A DNA stretch of 64,000 nucleotides. Origin: Macrotis lagotis. Lineage: Eukaryota > Chordata > Mammalia > Peramelemorphia > Peramelidae. The notes beneath the pieces are model-generated. The model did no database searches, was not told where the DNA came from, and worked only from the letters and a program-made list of their open reading frames with translations. Shown in pieces: positions 24,809 through 35,940 of this stretch. Where the stretch lies: assembly GCF_037893015.1 (NCBI RefSeq), contig NC_133666.1:744001-808000 (forward strand), read 5' to 3'. The translations under genes were made by a program, and so were the position numbers. The first letter of the stretch is position 1. The number at the start of each line of letters is the position of its first letter.

Positions 24809-25028
24809 TCAAGGAAAGGAAAGAGAAGGAAGGAAAGACAAGGGGAACGGATAGGAAATGAGAAAGTTGGAACGGAAAGGAGAAAGGGACGCATAGGAAA
24901 GTTGGAAGGGAAAGGAAAGGATAGGAAAGCAAACAAAAGAAAGGAAAGGAAAGGGGGAAAGGAAAAGAGAAAAGTAGAAAGGAATGGAAAAAGGAAAGGT
25001 CAAAAGGATAGGATCAAGGAAAGGAGGC
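24809..25028 (+). repeat. Purine-rich tract of the unit
   Basis: About 220 bases built from AAGGAAAGG-like and AAAGGGA-like words with few pyrimidines. Equivalent tracts start near 12855, 16850, 20826, 28795 and 32779, and one is in the displaced relic (40670). It is present in only one of the two monomers and accounts for most of their length difference. The open frame through it on the plus strand (rich in Lys, Arg, Glu, Gly) is a by-product of base composition, not a gene. Confidence 0.85.
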
Positions 25029-25268
25029 TTGGGGAAGGGTATCAGTTGTAACCAACCAGAAATTACCCTTGGGGTTTCTTTGCTCCAAGAAGCCTTTCTT
25101 TTCCTTTACTGAAGTGGTTCCTAAATCTATAGGGATTTTCCAGTGGAGCCTCACGCTCTAAATGTAGAGAAATGAACCAAATATTCTGAAATGCATTTCC
25201 CCCCGAATGATACGACTTGCTTTGCCTTCATCCCTCTAACCTTTCCTGCCTTTGTCTTCTCCTTTCAG

Positions 25269-25324
25269 AACTGCATTCAAATTAGCCAAGGCCAACAGCA
25301 TCCTTGGCATGGGAATACATGCAG
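25269..25324 (+). pseudogene. Exon-like block, second monomer, unit 4
   Basis: Bordered by TTCTCCTTTCAG and GTATTT, it aligns with the start of the first monomer's CUB C-terminal half (23223 onward): GCCAAGGCCAACAGCATCCT against GGGCCAGCAACAACCTGCTC. The downstream DGP-like stretch (near 25400) is degenerate in array units but clear in the displaced relic at 41258. It is a fragment only. Confidence 0.4.
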
Positions 25325-26061
25325 GTATTTGAGATGACGGCCCAGCGTTCTCATGTGTCAGGGGCTTTTTTTCCTCCCGTGGCAGAGGAAAGTATTTTTA
25401 AGATGGATACCTTTGATTGCCCTGGAATCCAAAGCAGTGCAAGCCCTGGAAAACGAAGGGCCTCTATTTCATGAATCTTGTGGCAGAATGGCTACTCCCA
25501 CGTAATGTGCGTGGAGCCCAAATTCTGCCACCCCAGATGGCATCCTCCTTCTGCATCCATCGGCTTCTTCCTTGTTATGTCTGTTAGCCAAATCCCAGTC
25601 CAGGAAGTGGGCTTGGAATAACGGCATCTGGAGTCATCCTGTCATATCGGGAAAACAACAGCTGTTTGGCGGCCTTTATTCTACGTCGTCTTCCTTTCTG
25701 GTGCTGCTGCAAAAATTCGTGCCAGCTGGGGGATCCTAATCTCCGACTTCCACAGCTGAGAGAATCTTCTAGTTTGGAAAGAGCTTGCGCCCCCCCCCCC
25801 CTTTGATTGCTGTAAGGCATGGGAGCAATCCGTGAGCATGGCAGAGTCTTTGCACTAGTGAGGAGGAGAGAGCACTTTCGTTCCACCAGAGTACTCGTCC
25901 CTGCTTGTGTGTGCACCTTGTCCCCGTGGCTTTCGTGCACTACAGCTTCAGCCTTCCTTCTACCCCATGATCCATTATTCAAATTCCCACTACAGGCATG
26001 CCTTTAAAGAATGATGGGCACTGTATATGGCTTCGCTTCTGTCTAGTGTGTTGTTTTGGTG

Positions 26062-26136
26062 GATGCTGAATGTCACCCAGCTGCTTTGAAGAAGCCTTGC
26101 CCGAGAACAGGTTCCGGCCACGTACGGTCATCTCCG
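26062..26136 (+). pseudogene. Degenerate CCP second-half block, second monomer, unit 4
   Basis: The block before GTAAGTC aligns with the 91-base CCP exon of the first monomer: CTTGCCCGAGAACAGGTTCC against ATGGCCAGAAAATAACATGC. In unit 1 (near 14140-14175) the translation LPENRFQLCTVK still parallels WPENRIPTCAVK. The frame is lost in most units. Confidence 0.4.
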
Positions 26137-26334
26137 GTAAGTCACGGTACTGGCAGGTTATCGTTCTCTTGCCCAAGGGGTCCGCCCGCCTCCTCGAAGC
26201 CACTTTTACTTCCTTGGCTCTAGTTGCCACCCTGTCAGCATTGTGAGCTCAAAGACCCATGGCAGGGATGTTCTCCTATTCCACCAACCCTTTTTGATGA
26301 TTGTGCAAGAGACTACTTTCCTCTCGCCCTTTAG

Positions 26335-26422
26335 CAATGGCACATTGATCCATCTGAGCTCGCACGGTTCTCCACGGAACCCTGGGTCAGGATTTCCCAT
26401 TGGAGGCTGTGACCTCAAGAAG
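26335..26422 (+). pseudogene. CUB N-terminal exon relic (second monomer)
   Basis: An 88-base block bordered by CGCCCTTTAG and GTAAGT. One base in, it reads NGTLIHLSSHGSPRNPGSGF followed by PIGGCDLKK, aligned with the 24197 block (GTI / GTL start; STW / GCDL near the end). Equivalent 88-base blocks lie at 14391-14478, 18370-18457, 22350-22437, 30320-30407 and 34302-34389. The unit 1 copy has an in-frame TGA. The unit 6 copy has donor GTCAGT. It keeps the Cys that the first monomer lost, while the first monomer keeps the Trp. Confidence 0.45.
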
Positions 26423-27116
26423 GTAAGTATTCCATGGAATGGAAATTCAGACTTTAGTGACTTGTCAGATGCTAGCATTGACTCAATCTAGCTGGCTGTC
26501 GATGAGGAGAACCTCAAGAGAGCAGAGAAGTCAGAGCTTGGGTACAGAGTGGTGATTGAAATCCTTCCTTTGCTTCTAGTTTATCTGATCTGGCTCCCTG
26601 TGCCTTCAGCCATAGGGCATTGCTTTCCCCAACCTGGGTTTTAGAGCATCCTGCTCTTTAGAGGGTGAGCTGAGCAGGCTCTCAGACATCTCAGTGGTCA
26701 ACCCTATGTGTCCCCTGGAATTTCTGCATTGTGTTTGTTGGTGGCCCAGAATGCCTCTGGCAGATCGAAGTTGACTTTTTCTAGCTGACTGACAATAGGC
26801 TTCCTATTAGAATCCTTCATCTGGAAATGCGGATTACTTTTCAAATGCAGGTTAGACCGCAGGCTGACTTGTTGGCACGACAATTGTGCTGTTAGTGTCC
26901 TGAGCCTGGAATGCCATCAATGCAGTGAATGGGAGAAGGGGGACTGGGGAAGAGTTTTGATGTGAATCCATTGGGCTTATCCTTGAGCTCTTGTCCCCTC
27001 TCAGAAGCATTTCTTCTCCCTTCTTCAGGTGCTGCCTTGTGCCTGTGGGTTCCTTCTGGGAGATGGAAAGAGATCAGGATCTACCTCTGGGTTCTCCTGT
27101 TGCAAGTGGGTGGAAA

Positions 27117-30100
27117 GGATCCAGATGTAGGCAAGTATGTTTTCCCCTGGAATGCTGGCCCCTGGCTGGTCCTATTTGTTTGTTCCTTTGTCTTCTTCTA
27201 CTTGCAGTATCTCCTAGTTTGTCCTGGGCCAGCAACAACCTGCTCAGCACGGGAATTCATGCTACTTCCCTGGGGTGTGCCCGTTGGCCCCCAGCTCTCA
27301 GAAGTTGTTTTGGAAGTTGAAATCGTGGATGGGCCTGGTGTGCACCAGGCAGTAATATGAAGGGCCACTGTGTCCTGCAGCTTCTGGCATACAGGCTTGC
27401 TCTTGCGCTGGAGAATGGGATTGATGCCCATTTTCTGCGACTCAGGCTAGCATCCTCCTCCAGCCATCGACCACCTTGTACCACTAAGCCCGCGAAGTGG
27501 GCTCGTGATGAGGGTCATCCGGCGTCTTGGTGTGCTACCCTGTCGCTCTTCACCTGTGCTTGCCGTGGGTGTGCTTCTGCCCAATTCTCAGTCATCTGAG
27601 CAATCCTCATCTCAGTCTTGCTCATCTGAGAGAATTCCTACATTCAACCGCTCCTTTGATAGCCTCAAGCCATGAGAGCAATTCCTTGGCCAGGCAGGAT
27701 CTTTCTACTAGCTACAAGGAGTGAGCACGTCTGGCCGACCAGTGTGGTCAACCATGAGTGTGCAGTGCTTTTCCCGTTTCCCTTTGTATATCCAAAGAAA
27801 AATTGGCTGCAATCTGACTCAGGTTGCTGTGTTGAGCTTCGTAATAGAGGCAGCCCTTCAATTATTATATGACATGTGTTTGTGTTTTCTTTCTAGAGAC
27901 CCTCATACTGAGAAGGATTCTAAGTGCCTTGTTCATGGAGAACAATGGCCAGAAAATAACATGCCAACCTGTGCCGTCAAGTCCCTAGTAAGTCGATCTT
28001 CTAGGCAAGTTTTCCGTAGGGCCCCCGTGGGTCATGAAGCATCATGTGGGGATGCCGGGGTTGGCATCCCCCATAGATCCCAGTTAAGCTTTCCTTGCTG
28101 TACTGGAAATCCTCTCACACAGGGAGGGCACAAAGCCATGAGAGGAGTGTCCCTTCCGAGGCATTCTCCACGATGCTGCAGGGGACCATTTTGGTCTTCT
28201 CTTCGAACTGTGCCTCAAGGGAGGCATGGGATGTGATTTCCACATGAAACCTGCCTCCTGGAGCAAGATCAGTGTCAGTTGTCCTGGTAATCTGAGAACC
28301 TTGTAGGATCCTCGCTTTGGCTGTTACTAGAGGTTGATGATAAGGACACAGACAAAGCCGAGAAGTCAAAGATCTTGGTGGCAGAATTTGGATTCGAGAC
28401 CTTCCTTGGCTTTTTTGCTCATTCTGGCTCTGTGTGCCTTTAGGGTTCAGGCCCACTCCTGCACTTAGGCACCTTTTCAGAAAGGCCAGTGTTCTCACTC
28501 AGGCAGGGAAGATCTCATATTTCTCAGTGGGTAGCCGTAGGGTTCCCCTTATCTTGTTTGCTTGAAGATGTGATTGTAATGCACTGACTCGGAGGAAGGT
28601 GCCTCTGCTTCCCCTTTGCTTTGGTAGGTATGTACTGTAGGCTTCGCTTAGTCTGCCTTTTGCGAATTGGTTTTGGCAAGAAGCAGTAGGATTATCAGAA
28701 GATAGAGGAGTTGGCATCCGCCCTCTTTTGCTAGAGTAATGATAGGGGAATGCTTAAAGGTCAGAATGTCAATGATAGAGGGAACTGGCCAGCTTCAAGG
28801 AAAGGAAAGAGAAGGAAGGAAAGACAAGGGGAACGGATAGGAAATGAGAAAGTTGGAACGGAAAGGAGAAAGGGACGCATAGGAAAGTTGGAAGGGAAAG
28901 GAAAGGATAGGAAAGCAAACAAAAGAAAGGAAAGGAAAGGGGGAAAGGAAAAGAGAAAAGTAGAAAGGAATGGAAAAAGGAAAGGTCAAAAGGATAGGAT
29001 CAAGGAAAGGAGGCTTGGGGAAGGGTATCAGTTGTAACCAACCAGAAATTACCCTTGGGGTTTCTTTGCTCCAAGAAGCCTTTCTTTTCCTTTACTGAAG
29101 TGGTTCCTAAATCTATAGGGATTTTCCAGTGGAGCCTCACGCTCTAAATGTAGAGAAATGAACCAAATATTCTGAAATGCATTTCCCCCCGAATGATACG
29201 ACTTGCTTTGCCTTCATCCCTCTAACCTTTCCTGCCTTTGTCTTCTCCTTTCAGAACTGCATTCAAATTAGCCAAGGCCAACAGCATCCTTGGCATGGGA
29301 ATACATGCAGGTATTTGAGATGACGGCCCAGCGTTCTCATGTGTCAGGGGCTTTTTTTCCTCCCGTGGCAGAGGAAAGTATTTTTAAGATGGATACCTTT
29401 GATTGCCCTGGAATCCAAAGCAGTGCAAGCCCTGGAAAACGAAGGGCCTCTATTTCATGAATCTTGTGGCAGAATGGCTACTCCCACGTAATGTGCGTGG
29501 AGCCCAAATTCTGCCACCCCAGATGGCATCCTCCTTCTGCATCCATCGGCTTCTTCCTTGTTATGTCTGTTAGCCAAATCCCAGTCCAGGAAGTGGGCTT
29601 GGAATAACGGCATCTGGAGTCATCCTGTCATATCGGGAAAACAACAGCTGTTTGGCGGCCTTTATTCTACGTCGTCTTCCTTTCTGGTGCTGCTGCAAAA
29701 ATTCGTGCCAGCTGGGGGATCCTAATCTCCGACTTCCACAGCTGAGAGAATCTTCTAGTTTGGAAAGAGCTTGCGCCCCCCCCCCCTTTGATTGCTGTAA
29801 GGCATGGGAGCAATCCGTGAGCATGGCAGAGTCTTTGCACTAGTGAGGAGGAGAGAGCACTTTCGTTCCACCAGAGTACTCGTCCCTGCTTGTGTGTGCA
29901 CCTTGTCCCCGTGGCTTTCATGCACTACAGCTTCAGCCTTCCTTCTACCCCATGATCCATTATTCAAATTCCCACTACAGGCATGCCTTTAAAGAATGAT
30001 GGGCACTGTATATGGCTTCGCTTCTGTCTAGTGTGTTGTTTTGGTGGATGCTGAATGTCACCCAGCTGCTTTGAAGAAGCCTTGCCCGAGAACAGGTTCC

Positions 30101-31101
30101 GGCCACGTACGGTCATCTCCGGTAAGTCACGGTACTGGCAGGTTATCGTTCTCTTGCCCAAGGGGTCCGCCCGCCTCCTCGAAGCCACTTTTACTTCCTT
30201 GGCTCTAGTTGCCACCCTGTCAGCATTGTGAGCTCAAAGACCCATGGCAGGGATGTTCTCCTATTCCACCAACCCTTTTTGATGATTGTGCAAGAGACTA
30301 CTTTCCTCTCGCCCTTTAGCAATGGCACATTGATCCATCTGAGCTCGCACGGTTCTCCACGGAACCCTGGGTCAGGATTTCCCATTGGAGGCTGTGACCT
30401 CAAGAAGGTAAGTATTCCATGGAATGGAAATTCAGACTTTAGTGACTTGTCAGATGCTAGCATTGACTCAATCTAGCTGGCTGTCGATGAGGAGAACCTC
30501 AAGAGAGCAGAGAAGTCAGAGCTTGGGTACAGAGTGGTGATTGAAATCCTTCCTTTGCTTCTAGTTTATCTGATCTGGCTCCCTGTGCCTTCAGCCATAG
30601 GGCATTGCTTTCCCCAACCTGGGTTTTAGAGGGTCCTGCTCTTTAGAGGGTGAGCTGAGCAGGCTCTCAGACATCTCAGTGGTCAACCCTATGTGTCCCC
30701 TGGAATTTCTGCATTGTGTTTGTTGGTGGCCCAGAATGCCTCTGGCAGATCGAAGTTGACTTTTTCTAGCTGACTGACAATAGGCTTCCTATTAGAATCC
30801 TTCATCTGGAAATGCGGATTACTTTTCAAATGCAGGTTAGACCGCAGGCTGACTTGTTGGCACGACAATTGTGCTGTTAGTGTCCTGAGCCTGGAATGCC
30901 ATCAATGCAGTGAATGGGAGAAGGGGGACTGGGGAAGAGTTTTGATGTGAATCCATTGGGCTTATCCTTGAGCTCTTGTCCCCTCTCAGAAGCATTTCTT
31001 CTCCCTTCTTCAGGTGCTGCCTTGTGCCTGTGGGTTCCTTCTGGGAGATGGAAAGAGATCAGGATCTACCTCTGGGTTCTCCTGTTGCAAGTGGGTGGAA
31101 A
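27117..31101 (+). repeat. Array unit 5 (central)
   Basis: Length 3985, nearly identical to unit 4. The C-tract near 29776 is 11 bases. A few private changes are visible near 28200-28340 and 28600-28660. Confidence 0.95.
27897..27987 (+). pseudogene. CCP/sushi second-half exon relic, unit 5
   Basis: Identical in content to the unit 4 block, including the Cys-to-Asp change. Confidence 0.5.
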
Positions 31102-34100
31102 GGATCCAGATGTAGGCAAGTATGTTTTCCCCTGGAATGCTGGCCCCTGGCTGGTCCTATTTGTTTGTTCCTTTGTCTTCTTCTACTTGCAGTATCTCCT
31201 AGTTTGTCCTGGGCCAGCAACAACCTGCTCAGCACGGGAATTCATGCTACTTCCCTGGGGTGTGCCCGTTGGCCCCCAGCTCTCAGAAGTTGTTTTGGAA
31301 GTTGAAATCGTGGATGGGCCTGGTGTGCACCAGGCAGTAATATGAAGGGCCACTGTGTCCTGCAGCTTCTGGCATACAGGCTTGCTCTTGCGCTGGAGAA
31401 TGGGATTGATGCCCATTTTCTGCGACTCAGGCTAGCATCCTCCGCCAGCCATCGACCACCTTGTACCACTAAGCCCGCGAAGTGGGCTCGTGATGAGGGT
31501 CATCCGGCGTCTTGGTGTGCTACCCTGTCGCTCTTCACCTGTGCTTGCCGTGGGTGTGCTTCTGCCCAATTCTCAGTCATCTGAGCAATCCTCATCTCAG
31601 TCTTGCTCATCTGAGAGAATTCCTACATTCAACCGCTCCTTTGATAGCCTCAAGCCATGAGAGCAATTCCTTGGCCAGGCAGGATCTTTCTACTAGCTAC
31701 AAGGAGTGAGCACGTCTGGCCGACCAGTGTGGTCAACCATGAGTGTGCAGTGCTTTTCCCGTTTCCCTTTGTATATCCAAAGAAAAATTGGCTGCAATCT
31801 GACTCAGGTTGCTGTGTTGAGCTTCGTAATAGAGGCAGCCCTTCAATTATTATATGACATGTGTTTGTGTTTTCTTTCTAGAGACCCTCATACTGAGAAG
31901 GATTCTAAGTGCCTTGTTCATGGAGAACAATGGCCAGAAAATAACATGCCAACCTGTGCCGTCAAGTCCCTAGTAAGTCGATCTTCTAGGCAAGTTTTCC
32001 GTAGGGTCCCCGTGGGTCATGAAGCATCATGTGCGGATGCCGGGGTTGGCATCCCCCATAGATCCCAGTTAAGCTTTCCTTGCTGTACTGGAAATCCTCT
32101 CACACAGGGAGGGCACAAAGCCATGAGAGGAGTGTCCCTTCCGAGGCATTCTCCACGATGCTGCAGGGGACCATTTTGGTCTTCCCTTCGAACTGTGCCT
32201 CAAGGGAGGCATGGGATGTGATTTCCACATGGAACCTGCCTCCTGGAGCAAGATCAGTGTCAGTTGTCCTGGTAATCTGAGAACCTTGTAGGATCCTCGC
32301 TTTGGCTGTTACTAGAGGGTGATGATAAGGACACAGACAAAGCCGAGAAGTCAAAGATCTTGGTGGCAGAATTTGGATTCGAGACCTTCCTTGGCTTTTT
32401 TGCTCATTCTGGCTCTGTGTGCCTTTAGGGTTCAGGCCCACTCCTGCACTTAGGCACCTTTTCAGAAAGGCCAGTGTTCTCACTCAGGCAGGGAAGATCT
32501 CATATTTCTCAGTGGGTAGCCGTAGGGTTCCCCTTATCTTGTTTGCTTGAAGATGTGATTGTAATGCACTGACTCGGAGGAAGTTGCCTCTGCTTCCCCT
32601 TTGCTTTGGTAGGTATGTACTGTAGGCTTCGCTTAGTCTACCTTTGGGAATTGGTTTTGGCAAGAAGCAGTAGGATTATCAGAAGATAGAGGAGTTGGCA
32701 TCCGCCCTCTTTTGCTAGAGTAATGATAGGGGAATGCTTAAAGGTCAGAATGTCAATGATAGAGGGAACTGGCCAGCTTCAAGGAAAGGAAAGAGAAGGA
32801 AGGAAAGACAAGGGGAACGGATAGGAAATGAGAAAGTTGGAACGGAAAGGAGAAAGGGACGCATAGGAAAGTTGGAAGGGAAAGGAAAGGATAGGAAAGC
32901 AAACAAAAGAAAGGAAAGGAAAGGGGGAAAGGAAAAGAGAAAAGTAGAAAGGAATGGAAAAAGGAAAGGTCAAAAGGATAGGATCAAGGAAAGGAGGCTT
33001 GGGGAAGGGTATCAGTTGTAACCAAACAGAAATTACCCTTGGGGTTTCTTTGCTCCAAGAAGCCTTTCTTTTCCTTTACTGAAGTGGTTCCTAAATCTAT
33101 AGGGATTTTCCAGTGGAGCCTCACGCTCTAAATGTAGAGAAATGAACCAAATATTCTGAAATGCATTTCCCCCCGAATGATACGACTTGCTTTGCCTTCA
33201 TCCCTCTAACCTTTCCTGCCTTTGTCTTCTCCTTTCAGAACTGCATTCAAATTAGCCAAGGCCAACAGCATCCTTGGCATGGGAATACATGCAGGTATTT
33301 GAGATGACGGCCCAGCTTTCTCATGTGTCAGGGGCTTTTTTTCCTCCCTTGGCAGAGGAAAGTATTTTTAAGATGGATACCTTTGATTGCCCTGGAATCC
33401 AAAGCAGTGCAAGCCCTGGAAAACGAAGGGCCTCTATTTCATGAATCTTGTGGCAGAATGGCTACTCCCACGTAATGTGCGTGGAGCCCAATTTCTGCCA
33501 CCCCAGATGGCATCCTCCTTCTGCATCCATCGGCTTCTTCCTTGTTATGTCTGTTAGCCAAATCCCAGTCCAGGAAGTGGGCTTGGCATAACGGCATCTT
33601 GAGTCATCCTGTCACATCGGGAAAACAACATCTGTTTGGCGGCCTTTATTCTACGTCGTCTTCCTTCCTGGTGCTGCTGCAAAAATTCGTGCCAGCCGGG
33701 GGATCCTAATCTCCGTCTTCCACAGCTGAGAGAATCTTTTAGTTTGGAAAGAGCTTGCGCCCCCCTCCTTTGATTGCCGTAAGGCATGGGAGCAATCCGT
33801 GAGCATGGCAGAGTCTTTGCACTAGTGAGGAGGAGGGAGCACTTTCCTTCCACCAGAGTACTCGTCCCTGCTTGTGTGTGCACCTTGTCCCCGTGGCTTT
33901 CATGCACTACAGCTTCAGCCTTCCTTCTACCCCATGATCCGTTATTCAACTTCCCACTACAGGCATGCCTTTAAAGAATGATGGGCACTGTATATGGCTT
34001 CGCTTCTGTCTAGTGTGTTGTTTTGGTGGATGCTGAATGTCACCCAGCTGCTTTGGAGAAGCCTTGCCCGAGAACAGGTTCCGGCCACGTACGGTCATCT

Positions 34101-35083
34101 CCGGTAAGTCACGGTACTGGCAGGTTATCGTTCTCTTGCCCAAGGGGTCCGCCCGCCTCCTCGAAGCCACTTTTACTTCCTTGGCTCTAGTTGCCACCCT
34201 GTCAGCATTGTGAGCTCAAAGACCCATGGCAGGGATGTTCTCCTATTCCACCAACTCTTTTTGATGATTGTACAAGAGACTACTTTCCTCTCGCCCTTTA
34301 GCAATGGCACATTGATCAATCTGAGCTCGCACGGTTCTCCACGGAACCCTGGGTCAGGATTTCCCATTGGAGGCTGTGACCTCAAGAAGGTCAGTATTCC
34401 ATGGAATGGAAATTCAGACTTTAGTGACTTGTCAGATGCTAGCATTGACTCAATCTAGCTGGCTGTCGATGAGGAGAACCTCAAGAGAGCAGAGAAGTCA
34501 GAGCTTGGGTACAGAGTGGTGATTGAAATCCTTCCTTTGCTTCTAGTTTATCTGATCTGGCTCCCTGTGCCTTCAGCCATAGGGCATTGCTTTCCCCAAC
34601 CTGGGTTTTAGAGCATCCTGCTCTTTAGAGGGTGAGCTGAGCAGGCTCTCAGACATCTCAGTGGTCAACCCTATGTGTCCCCTGGAATTTCTGCATTGTG
34701 TTTGTTGGTGGCCCAGAATGCCTCTGGCAGATCGAAGTTGACTTTTTCTAGCTGACTGACAATAGGCTTCCTATTAGAATCCTTCATCTGGAAATGCGGA
34801 TTACTTTTCAAATGCAGGTTCGACCGCAGGCTGACTTGTTGGCACGACAATTGTGCTGTTAGTGTCCTGAGCCTGGAATGCCATCAATGCAGTGAATGGG
34901 AGAAGGGGGACTGGGGAAGAGTTTTGATGTGAATCCATTGGGCTTATCCTTGAGCTCTTGTCCCCTCTCAGAAGCATTTCTTCTCCCTTCTTCAGGTGCT
35001 GCCTTGTGCCTGTGGGTTTCTTCTGGGTGATGGAAAGAGATCAGGATCTACCTCTGGGTTCTCCTGTTGCAAGTGGGTGGAAA
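31102..35083 (+). repeat. Array unit 6
   Basis: Length 3982. The first ~2.4 kb match unit 4 almost exactly. The rest diverges modestly (for example near 33590-33760, where the C-tract is interrupted by T) and resembles the edge forms. Confidence 0.95.
31882..31972 (+). pseudogene. CCP/sushi second-half exon relic, unit 6
   Basis: Identical in content to the unit 4 block, including the Cys-to-Asp change. Confidence 0.5.
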
Positions 35084-35940
35084 GGATCCAGATGTAGGCA
35101 AATGTGTTTTCCCCTGGAAGGCTGGCCCCTGGCTGGTCCTATTGGTTTGTTCCTTTGTCTTCTTCTACTTGCAGTATCTCCTGCTTTTGTCCTGGGCCAG
35201 CAACAACCTCTTCAGCACGGGAATTCATACTACTTCCCTGGGGTGTGCCCGTTGGCCCCCAGCTCTCAGAAGTTGTTTTGGACGTTGCAATCGTGGATGG
35301 GCCTTGTGTCCACCACGCAGTAACATGAAGGGCCACTGTGTCCTTCAGCTTCTGGCATAAAGTCTTGCTCTTGTCCTGGAGAATGGAATTGAAGCCCATT
35401 TTCTGCGACTCAGGATAGCATCTTCTTCCAGCCATTGACCACCTTGTACCACCAAGCCCGGGAAGTTGGCTTGTGATGAGGACCATCCAGCATCTTGGTG
35501 TGCTACCCTGTCGCTCTTCACCTGTGTTCTCCGTGGGTGCGGTTGTGCCCAATTCTTAGTCAATCTGAGAAATCCTCAACTCAGTCTTGCTCATCTGAGA
35601 GAATTCCTACATTCAACCGCTCCTTTGATAGCCTCAAGCCATGAGAGCAATTCCTTAGCCAGGCAGAATCTTTTTACAAGCAATAAGACCAGTGTGGTCA
35701 ACCATGAGTGTGCAGTGCTTTTCCTGTTTCCCTTTGTGTATTCAAAGAAAAATGGGCTGCAATCTGACTCAGGTTGCTGTGTTGAGCTTTGTAATAGTGT
35801 CAGCCCTTCAATTATTAAATGACATGTCTTTGTGTTTTCTTTCTAGATGCCCTCATAATGAGAAGGATTCTAAGTGTCTTGTTCATGGAGAACAATGGCC
35901 AGAAAATAACATCCCAACCTGTGCCCTGAAGTCTCTAGTA
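35084..35940 (+). repeat. Array unit 7, truncated
   Basis: Only the first ~860 bases of a unit remain, ending just after the CCP-like exon and its GTAA donor. A short internal deletion near 35688 removes the segment that reads AGGAGTGAGCACGTCTGGCC in other units. Beyond 35940 the sequence is unrelated to the unit. Confidence 0.93.
35847..35937 (+). pseudogene. CCP/sushi second-half exon relic, unit 7
   Basis: Open over 30 codons, with the first Cys kept (TGC). The donor reads GTAAAT, and homology to the array stops within three or four bases after it. This is the last array-derived sequence before the unrelated right flank. Confidence 0.5.

Larger units (their letters stand above)
23132..27116 (+). 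repeat. Array unit 4 (central)
   Basis: Length 3985. It is nearly identical to units 5 and 6. Its C-tract near 25790 is 12 bases. This unit is used below as the reference for internal blocks. Confidence 0.95.
11177..35940 (+). repeat. Macrosatellite-like array of a 3.98-kb unit
   Basis: The anchor GGATCCAGATGTAG recurs at 11188, 15169, 19149, 23132, 27117, 31102 and 35084, giving periods of 3981, 3980, 3983, 3985, 3985 and 3982 bases. That makes six complete units and about 0.86 of a kilobase of a seventh. Units 3-6 are almost identical over long stretches; unit 1 and the right end are more diverged. The array is visibly GC- and CpG-richer than its flanks. It contains splice-like borders and CUB/CCP-like relics, but no long consistent coding frame. 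Confidence 0.97.

Noticed and set aside
24764-25051. Lys/Arg/Glu/Gly-rich frame of 95 codons in each unit
   Set aside because: It is a translation of the purine-rich tract. Such DNA rarely forms stop codons, so the frame is expected by composition.
11177-35940. CRISPR or phage-like repeat system
   Set aside because: The repeat unit is 4 kb, with no short repeats and spacers. All context is vertebrate.
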